64,000 nucleotides of DNA, taken from Candidatus Thiodiazotropha sp. CDECU1 (GTDB lineage Bacteria; Pseudomonadota; Gammaproteobacteria; Chromatiales; Chromatiaceae). The translations under genes and the position numbers were made by a program. Where the stretch lies: positions 806,001 through 870,000 of the forward strand of contig NZ_OY734020.1 in assembly GCF_963455295.1 (NCBI RefSeq), in the 5' to 3' direction. Below, piece after piece: positions 43,835-50,974 of the stretch. Every line of letters begins with the position of its first letter. Positions within the stretch are counted from its first letter, which is position 1. The notes under the pieces are model-generated. The model ran no database searches. It saw nothing but the letters and a program-made list of their open reading frames with translations, and was not told the DNA's origin.

Positions 43835-44321
43835 ATCACATATATCGAAGCCCGAACCTAAGCGTTCGGGTTTTCTGTTTCTACAGGGGAGATTCGAACC
43901 TACGACTTCAAACAAGCCAGGTTCGACAGCCGAGCAAAGCGAGGCTGAACGTATGAGCTTAGCGAATACGACCCGAAGGGCGAGGCGCAGCCGAGTAATC
44001 CTACATGGCCCACCAATCACATATATCGAAGCCCGAACCTAAGCGTTCGGGTTTTCTGTTTCTACAGGGGAGATTCGAACCTACGACTTCAAACAAGCCA
44101 GGTTCGACAGCCGAGCAAAGCGAGGCTGAACGTATGAGCTTAGCGAATACGACCCGAAGGGCGAGGCGCAGCCGAGTAATCCTACATGGCCCACCAATCA
44201 CATATATCGAAGCCCGAACCTAAGCGTTCGGGTTTTCTGTTTCTACAGGGGAGATTCGAACCTACGACTTCAAACAAGCCAGGTTCGACAGTCGAGCAAA
44301 GCAATCCTACATGGCCCACCA
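43835..44321 (+). repeat. tandem 181-bp repeats ending in tRNA-Lys tails
   Basis: Two complete 181-bp units (CCA ends at 44015 and 44196) and a shortened third (end 44321). Each unit has a terminator hairpin cccgaacctaagcgttcggg followed by TTTT, an inverted T-arm copy (ggggagattcgaacctacga), a segment agccgagcaaagcgaggc, and the tail taatcctacatggcccacca. Units 1 and 2 appear identical over their length. With attR there are four successive tRNA-Lys tails. Confidence 0.88.
43851..43874 (+). terminator. tRNA-Lys operon terminator (repeated)
   Basis: Stem cccgaac / gttcggg with loop ctaagc, followed by TTTT. Repeated at 44032 and 44213 in the tandem units. Likely the original terminator of the tRNA cluster, now separated from it by the prophage. 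Confidence 0.75.
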
Positions 44322-44701
44322 GTTTCTCAATGGGTTAACAGCAGAATCCAGGGGAGGCCTTGATAAGCGGTAACGGGTGAAGTTGCTTTTACCCTTGCGA
44401 CTCGCTGGCTCAGGCGACGAGTTCCGTCATCAGGCGGGAAGTATCGAAAGGTGTGGCCGTTTCAAATAAAATACCGACTTCTTTCTTCTGCGTTAAAAAG
44501 CCTTCACATTGTTTGAATTGTTTTTGTATCCACCTCCGTGGCGCTCGTCCTTGGGGCTATAGACAAGCAGGTCATGGTGCAACTATTTCAGATAAGCGTG
44601 ATGGTCGGTCTACTTCTTCCGGCTGTTCAGTTCTCCAGGTGTGCCTGCATTGATGCTCTATACTCGTATATCAGTATCGTAGCAGACGGTTGACGAACGT
44701 C
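44322..44701. other. gene-free stretch after the repeats
   Basis: 380 bp. A 66-codon open frame (44453-44653) has no ribosome site or recognisable domain. Presumably the promoter region for the TIR gene. Confidence 0.45.
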
Positions 44702-45676
44702 ATGTCAGAAAAAAGAATCTTTATCAGTTATCGTCGGGATGATGTTCCAGGCTATGTCGCGAGACTGGAGGATGATCTGGAAAAGGAATTTGGCGAACAT
44801 ACTGTGTTCCGGGATGTGGAAGATATCGCCGGTGGTACCGAATGGAAGGAAGCCATCGATTCCAATCTTAAGTCCTCCGCTGTTCTGGTTCTGGTGATCG
44901 GTCAACACTGGAGCCGCATCTGGAAAGAACGGCAGGATGATCCGGTTAATCACGTGGCGCTTGAATTGCAGCGTGCGCACGAGCTTGGCGTTACTATTAT
45001 CCCGATAACCATGAACGGTGGAACCCTGGACCCCGGGCTAGACCTGGGAGACGTTGCCTGGCTGCGTGGCAAGCAAATGTACGATATTTCAGACCGCCAG
45101 GGACGCTGGCAACATGACCTGCGTGGACTGGTAGCATTACTAGAGCGCGAGCCTGGTCTGAATCGGCCGGGTCCACTGCCCCCCGAGCCCATAAAGTCGA
45201 AAGCCTGGCCCTGGTTCATCCTGGCCGGTCTGGTGATGGGAGTCATCGTCTTCGGCTTGATGCCCGGTAATAAAGCACCGCAGGTGGCGGGCGATGAGGA
45301 TCGTCGCGCAGACGATTCCAAATCCGTAAATGAAATACAAGTGTCTGAGGATAAGGAGATTGAGGTTGGCACAGCCGCGCAGGCGGACAGGGAGTATTCG
45401 CCACCTCCGATCGCTGGCAAATGGGTTAGTGTAAATGATGGTACTCTGTATGTGGTTGAGTCGATAGACAGTCAGCGTTTCTATATCAGCAGTCCGGGCT
45501 ACGGCAACGGAGAAGGCGAATTCATTCCAGGTATGCCGCGAAAATTCAGGATCACCATGGAAGGTGTCGGTTACGGTGAATATTCTCTCTCCAAGACCAA
45601 CGACAAGGTGATGGGCTGGTTCGTGGAATCCGATTCGGGTGACAAAGTCTACGAGACATTGACCCGTCTGAAATAG
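44702..45676 (+). CDS. TIR-domain transmembrane protein
   Basis: 324 aa from ATG 44702. TIR domain at residues ~4-145: RIFISYRRDDVPGYVARL, HTVFRDVEDIAGGTEW, and an Asn-His-Val-Ala-Leu-Glu stretch whose Glu corresponds to the NADase catalytic position. One membrane helix follows (WPWFILAGLVMGVIVFGLM, ~170-190), then a Ser/Asp/Glu linker and a C-terminal beta-rich module (~240-324, GKWVSVNDGTLYVVESI). TIR domains in bacteria either scaffold signalling or degrade NAD+ in defence. It is a single gene at the edge of the accessory island. Confidence 0.85.
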   Translation: MSEKRIFISYRRDDVPGYVARLEDDLEKEFGEHTVFRDVEDIAGGTEWKEAIDSNLKSSAVLVLVIGQHWSRIWKERQDDPVNHVALELQRAHELGVTIIPITMNGGTLDPGLDLGDVAWLRGKQMYDISDRQGRWQHDLRGLVALLEREPGLNRPGPLPPEPIKSKAWPWFILAGLVMGVIVFGLMPGNKAPQVAGDEDRRADDSKSVNEIQVSEDKEIEVGTAAQADREYSPPPIAGKWVSVNDGTLYVVESIDSQRFYISSPGYGNGEGEFIPGMPRKFRITMEGVGYGEYSLSKTNDKVMGWFVESDSGDKVYETLTRLK

Positions 45677-45789
45677 TATTCATCCAAGCCTGACACTGCA
45701 CCCAAGCTGGCGACCCTGGCATTTATGTTTCTTTGTTACCTAATTAACGCTCTCTTGCCCGGTTGTTTCGGTTTGGCTGATCGCTGTCT

Positions 45790-46605
45790 TTATTCCGAGC
45801 AGATACGCTCAAGGGTTGCAGCGATAAGTTGATAGGCATTCGGATCTTCGGCAAGGAAGTTGTGTCCACCGTCAAAAAAATGCAATTCCGCCCCGGGTAT
45901 TTGCTGGTGCATTTTTTTGACTGCTTCAGGTTTGGCCTGTCCGTCGTATGTCCCACCGCATACAAGGGTGGGTATCCGAATGGCAGGTAAACGCTCATAG
46001 GTATCGTGATGACTGCGCGCTTCAATCTGGCGGGTGACCCCAATGATTCCGTCGGGCTCTTTCATGAAAGGGGTGGCGTCTGCCGCCTCTTCAGCCAACT
46101 TGAGTTTTGTCTCCTCGGGGTGGTCGGCCTGCCAGGCTTGGTTATAGCGTGTATCCCTTATCCCGAGCATCTTGCGTGATCGTTCATCGGGTGAAAACCG
46201 GGTGAGTTCATGCAACGGATAGGATGATCCCCCGGCGCCACCGCTGGTGGTACAACACAATACCAGACTGCGGATCCGCTGCGGACTTCGGAGGGCCAGT
46301 TCCTGAGCAACCATGCCACCGAAAGAGACACCTATGACATGCGCGCTTTGCCAGCCCACAGCGTCCATGACGGCTGCTGCATCCAGGGCATACTGCTCCA
46401 TGCTATAGGGGATATCCGGTTTGTCGCTCTGTCCCGTTCCACGGTGATCGATGGCAAGGATATCGAATCTATCTGCCAGGCAGGTGTTGAATATGTTTGC
46501 TTTGCAGCGCAGGTCGCTGCCGGTACCCGGCAGAAAAAGTACCGGGCAGCCCCTACCCTGTTGTTGGTAGTAGAGTTGGAACTGGGATGATCTTGCATAG
46601 GGCAT
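45790..46605 (-). CDS. alpha/beta-hydrolase fold protein
   Basis: 271 aa, no signal peptide. Oxyanion motif LFLPGTGSDLR, DHRGTGQSDKP, nucleophile elbow GVSFGG (Ser ~94), acid in GGTYDGQ, catalytic His in DGGHNFLAED. Resembles 3-oxoadipate enol-lactonase-like and related esterases; substrate not assignable. A solitary gene on the strand opposite its TIR neighbours. Confidence 0.85.
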   Translation of the reverse strand: MPYARSSQFQLYYQQQGRGCPVLFLPGTGSDLRCKANIFNTCLADRFDILAIDHRGTGQSDKPDIPYSMEQYALDAAAVMDAVGWQSAHVIGVSFGGMVAQELALRSPQRIRSLVLCCTTSGGAGGSSYPLHELTRFSPDERSRKMLGIRDTRYNQAWQADHPEETKLKLAEEAADATPFMKEPDGIIGVTRQIEARSHHDTYERLPAIRIPTLVCGGTYDGQAKPEAVKKMHQQIPGAELHFFDGGHNFLAEDPNAYQLIAATLERICSE

Positions 46606-46681
46606 GGTCAGTAGCGATGAAGATTACAAATTATTGAATTGATATATCCCGAGAACCTCTTTTGACGCCACTGAGTGTATA

Positions 46682-47524
46682 TCAGCCGGGATCAGCTATG
46701 CAGTCGAATCTATCCAGCTGGGCAAACACCAGAATCCGGTTACAGGCATCCTGGATCATCTCCGACCTGTTCTGCCAATCCTCCTCTTCAGGTAATACAG
46801 ACCCATCCTCAAACCTGTTCAGATCTTCTCGAGCGTCTTCCAGATAGGCCTTGCCATACAACCGGAGATGGATCGATTTGCTTATTCCCTTCATGGCGCC
46901 TTCTACACCGGATTGCAATACTGAGGGTGCTGCGCCGGATGCGATGCCACCGAGCAGGCTCCTGACATCTTTTCTGGCTCGCCTTAGGCTTGGACGTTCC
47001 GCGTAAAGCGCCACTTCAAGCAGGTTCGAAATGCGTTTTAAGCGTATGGGGCTGCCTTGATAGGGTAGGGTGGAGTCGTCAGGTTTGACCTCGCTGCTGG
47101 CGACGCGCAGGGATCTTTCGGCCTCCCTGATATGGGTAAGAAGGGTGATGGCATCACCTATGCTCTCTTCGTACTGGCCCACGGCGAGGTTGTAGGCGCC
47201 ATAGCTTGCGAGCAGGGAGAGCAGTACATGACCACGGTAGAGCCTGGTTTCATACTCGGGGGCTTTTGCGAGTGCACAATCGAGGAAAGAGTCGATCTTC
47301 GCATGGCCGCTGAGCAGCGCCTTGATATAGCCGGTTGATACCTCGCCTTCATTATCGGTCACCGTGTGTTGATTACCATCCTTGTCGGTAAACTGTTGTT
47401 CTGCACAGCGCTTGTCGAATATGAGTTCGCTTTTGAGAAACCCTGGCAGCGTCATCGAGCTGCAGCCACTAATGATGATAGCTAATAGGCAAACGGCAGT
47501 AAGCGATTGCGCTCTAGAAGACAT
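46682..47524 (-). CDS. putative lipoprotein of unknown function
   Basis: 280 aa. Lipobox IISGCSS (Cys ~21). The rest is mostly helical, with LASYGAYNLAVGQYEESIG and ARKDVRSLLGGIASG. Two short Gly/Ser segments suggest membrane contact. Possibly TPR-like packing, but no clear repeats. Located in the accessory island, head-to-head with the patatin operon across 700 bp. Confidence 0.7.
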   Translation of the reverse strand: MSSRAQSLTAVCLLAIIISGCSSMTLPGFLKSELIFDKRCAEQQFTDKDGNQHTVTDNEGEVSTGYIKALLSGHAKIDSFLDCALAKAPEYETRLYRGHVLLSLLASYGAYNLAVGQYEESIGDAITLLTHIREAERSLRVASSEVKPDDSTLPYQGSPIRLKRISNLLEVALYAERPSLRRARKDVRSLLGGIASGAAPSVLQSGVEGAMKGISKSIHLRLYGKAYLEDAREDLNRFEDGSVLPEEEDWQNRSEMIQDACNRILVFAQLDRFDCIADPG

Positions 47525-48231
47525 GATCTATCCCCCTTGTTTTTATTAAATTCCATCAAACGACAGCAGAAATGGTTGATTGCGGATGTTGATCAGATGG
47601 TGTCCGTTGAGAAAGAATACGATTTCATCTGACTTGGGTATTGCTTTGAATATTTAACGACCCACTATCAGAATAGCAGGATATCCTGCATATGGAAGTG
47701 ATAGGAAGAGCTCGGTTTATCAGGCTGTATGCAATTTGGATGGAGTTGCAAAAAGGTGCAAATGACCTTTCCAGGCATCGGTTTTACAGTGCAAAATCAG
47801 TGATATTCAAGATAGATGGGTAGCTTACCCCAGAGACGGATTTGTTTGATCATGTTATGAGCCTGGAACTGGCAACGATCAGATGCCTTCCGGTTTTCAG
47901 AATTGTGTCTATTCTATTAATACTGATATTTGCGCACACCGGAGATGTCAGAACAGATCACCAATTTCCTTGCCAACTGATAACGCTGCCAACTTGTGGT
48001 CTAGGTTATTGCTGCTTCTGCAAGGGCGTTTTGTCAACAGTGGCTGGGAATATATCCGGGATTGCATTCAATTGCACAGATTTGTCATGTTTCTTAGCTG
48101 AGCCTTCTGTCTGTTTTAAGGTTGAAGACAAGGATCGGGAAAAAATTCAGGCTGCATAAATACCCGATATGTTGAGAAGAAATACAATAATCTAAATTGT
48201 GAAACATGGTAGTCATCATCAGGAGAGGATA
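47525..48231. other. long intergenic region before the patatin operon
   Basis: 707 bp. A 105-codon frame (47842-48159) is Cys- and Leu-rich without a ribosome site and I do not accept it. No tRNA, terminator or reverse-transcriptase remnant recognised. It should contain promoters for both the lipoprotein and the patatin operon. Confidence 0.5.
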
Positions 48232-50943
48232 ATGGAAGAACGGCAAGAGAAGTGCGAGGATGAAAAAGAATCACGAATAAAAGATGTAACTACCATTCTT
48301 AAAGGTGAAGACAGACCTTACGCTTTTAGTTTTGATCTTGCCGGTAAACTTATCAAGGATAGCGAATTTGGTCTTGCGAGACGTTTGCTTGACCGTATGG
48401 TGGAGAACGGACTTGGCGATCACAAGCAGAAGCAGCAGGTGGCAAGGAAAAGGGCGCTGGCAACCTATAAGGATCTTCACCTCAATCGGGAAACGGCGCT
48501 TAACGAGGCAATTGATATATTGAAGGGAGCATTCGATCTATCAGAAACTCAAGATACCGAGGTGCTTGGGCTGGCCGGGGCTATCTACAAACGCATGTGG
48601 GAAGTGGAAGGTGCCAGGAAGCATCTCTCCATGTCTGCTAACTATTATCGAGCGGGTTACGTGGCCTGGCAGGCAGCCCTAAAGAAGGAAAAAAGTGGAG
48701 ATGAACTCACTGAGGCCGAGGCAGAGAATGCAAACAACGGTTACTATCCGGCAATCAACGCTGCCTTTGCACTGGGACTGCTTGCCACCCTCGAGCAGGA
48801 GCAGGCCAACGAGATTGGGATTACCTCGCCCATTGCAACAGTTAACAGAGAGTTGGCGGACAAGATCAGGCACGACATCATCGATGCTCTGTCAGCTAAA
48901 TTCAAGACAAAAGAGCAGTTTGGAAAGTATGATTACTGGCCGTTGGTGACATTGGCGGAGGCATCGCTGGGACTCGAGGAGTACGCTGAGACTAAAAATT
49001 GGCTGGCCAAGGCGCGAAAAGTGCCTGAGATCTCTGAGTGGGAATATTTTACAACCGCCAAACAGCTGGTGCATCTGGTTCAGATAAAGACTGGCGCCAG
49101 TCCTCACGGTCCGGAATTGGAGCGGACAGACGGCTGGAAGGCCTTGATCGACTTCCTTGGGAACAATGCTACAGGTCTTCGCTCCATCTTTCAGGGTAAG
49201 ATAGGTCTCGCGCTATCGGGTGGCGGTTTCCGGGCTTCACTGTACCACATCGGTGTGTTGGCGAAGTTGGCGGAGCTCGATCTGCTGCGTCATGTCGAGG
49301 TCATCTCCTGCGTGTCGGGGGGATCGATTATCGGGGCGCACTACTATCTGGAGTTGAGACGCCTTTTCGATAGAAATGAGGGAAATACTCCCCATGATCG
49401 GGTGTCGCGGGATGACTACATCATACTGGTAAAGAAGATTGCCGCTGACTTTCTGGCTGGAGTACAAAAAAATCCACGTATACGTATCCTGGCAAATCCC
49501 TTTCCCAACTTTAAAATGATTTGGTCTCCCACCTACTCGCGTACAACCAGGTTGGGGGAGTTATATGAAAAGTATTTCTATGCCAAGGAGGAGGAAATAG
49601 AGGACAAGCGAGACCTCCATATCAATGACTATCGTGTTGATCCCCCTGAAAACAGTCCGGGTACATTTGTACCCAAAAAACATAACTGGAAGCGTGACAG
49701 CAAAATTCCCGAACTGATTCTTAACGCAACAACCTTGAACTCGGGACATAACTGGCAGTTTACTGTCACCTGGATGGGGGAGTCGCCAGTTCAGGTAAGT
49801 CAGGAAGTTGACAAGAATACCCGTTACCGTCGCCTACATTACAGTAGTGATGCACCACCGGAATACCGACAGGTCAGATTGGGCGATGCAGTGGGCGCTT
49901 CTTCCTGTGTGCCGGGTTTGTTTGAACCGATCACCATGGACGGACTCTACCCGGATACAGTGATTCGTTTGGTGGATGGCGGCGTCTATGACAATCAGGG
50001 CATAGCCGGGCTTCTCGAACAGGACTGCAATGTACTCATCGTCAGTGACGCGAGTGGGCAGCTGAATACCGAAGAGGATCCAAGTGGCGGCATACTGGGG
50101 CCCCTGTTGCGCACCAACAGTACCCTTATGCACAGGGTTCGAAATGCGCAATACGATGATATAAAGGCAAGAAAACGCTCTTCATTGCTTCGCAGTTTCG
50201 CCTACTTCCATCTCAAGCAGGGACTGGATGGCGTTAACATGGATTGGGAGACTTGCGAAAAGCTGGCGGATAAACCACTGCAGAGAGAAACGCCGGTGAC
50301 TGAACATGGAATACGCAAGGATATACAGAACCTGCTGGCTGGTATGCGTACCGATCTTGACTCTTTTTCGGATATCGAGGCCTATGCATTGATGACCAGC
50401 GGTTACAGGGCAATGGGACATGAGGCGCATTGTCTAACAGGGATTTCTCAGGATAACAGCCCGCCAAGTGACTGGGACTTCCTCAAAGTAGAGCAGGGTA
50501 TGATTCAGAACAAGCATCCGATGTATGAGAAGCTGATGAAGCACTTGAAGGTATCATCCAAATTGTTTCTCAAGGTCTGGCAGTTGCATCCGGTATTAAA
50601 TGTCATCTCATGGGTTGCAATCATTGGTCTTGTTTTGGGCGTGCTTTACTGGCTGCTCACCTGTCTTGAGTGTAAACCGCTTGAAAGCCTGTTTGGTTCG
50701 GTGTCTGAGAGCTTGACCCGTTCCAAGATCCTTATGCTGGTCGGTGGAATGGTTGTGGCATATCTGGCGACTGCCCTGTTGGGGGCGCGCAAGGGAAAAC
50801 GGGTGATCGCATTATTCAACTACAAAGACACCCTGCGTCGCTTGGGTATAACGCTTATTGCCAGCCCGGTTCTTGCGATATTCGCGTTGATTCATCTACA
50901 CATATTTGATCGGATGTTTTTGAAGCTTGGTAAAATAGAGTGA
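48232..50943 (+). CDS. TPR-S-like / patatin phospholipase with C-terminal TM segments
   Basis: 903 aa from ATG 48232 (AGGAGAGG upstream; a GTG 11 codons earlier is less likely). Residues ~10-290 resemble the MAP3K TRAFs-binding/TPR-S domain: FGLARRLLDRM, LGLAGAIYKRMWEVEG, YRAGYVAW, GYYPAINAAFALGLLA. Patatin domain from ~320: oxyanion GGGFRAS (~329), nucleophile SCVSGGS (~360; the usual first Gly is Cys) and catalytic Asp in VDGGVYDNQG (~580). Three membrane helices end the protein (~785-900). It starts a two-gene operon with the TIR-STAND gene 31 bp later. Likely a membrane lipase effector; inferred. Confidence 0.85.
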   Translation: MEERQEKCEDEKESRIKDVTTILKGEDRPYAFSFDLAGKLIKDSEFGLARRLLDRMVENGLGDHKQKQQVARKRALATYKDLHLNRETALNEAIDILKGAFDLSETQDTEVLGLAGAIYKRMWEVEGARKHLSMSANYYRAGYVAWQAALKKEKSGDELTEAEAENANNGYYPAINAAFALGLLATLEQEQANEIGITSPIATVNRELADKIRHDIIDALSAKFKTKEQFGKYDYWPLVTLAEASLGLEEYAETKNWLAKARKVPEISEWEYFTTAKQLVHLVQIKTGASPHGPELERTDGWKALIDFLGNNATGLRSIFQGKIGLALSGGGFRASLYHIGVLAKLAELDLLRHVEVISCVSGGSIIGAHYYLELRRLFDRNEGNTPHDRVSRDDYIILVKKIAADFLAGVQKNPRIRILANPFPNFKMIWSPTYSRTTRLGELYEKYFYAKEEEIEDKRDLHINDYRVDPPENSPGTFVPKKHNWKRDSKIPELILNATTLNSGHNWQFTVTWMGESPVQVSQEVDKNTRYRRLHYSSDAPPEYRQVRLGDAVGASSCVPGLFEPITMDGLYPDTVIRLVDGGVYDNQGIAGLLEQDCNVLIVSDASGQLNTEEDPSGGILGPLLRTNSTLMHRVRNAQYDDIKARKRSSLLRSFAYFHLKQGLDGVNMDWETCEKLADKPLQRETPVTEHGIRKDIQNLLAGMRTDLDSFSDIEAYALMTSGYRAMGHEAHCLTGISQDNSPPSDWDFLKVEQGMIQNKHPMYEKLMKHLKVSSKLFLKVWQLHPVLNVISWVAIIGLVLGVLYWLLTCLECKPLESLFGSVSESLTRSKILMLVGGMVVAYLATALLGARKGKRVIALFNYKDTLRRLGITLIASPVLAIFALIHLHIFDRMFLKLGKIE

Positions 50944-50974
50944 CTGGGCTTGAAGAAGACGATACACATAAAAA

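Noticed and set aside
43824-44223. Pairs of identical 66-72-codon frames on both strands
   Set aside because: They are created by the 181-bp tandem repeats with tRNA tails and terminators, not by genes.
47842-48159. 105-codon Cys/Leu-rich frame before the patatin gene
   Set aside because: Lacks a ribosome site and coherent domain; could be a small membrane protein but unsupported.
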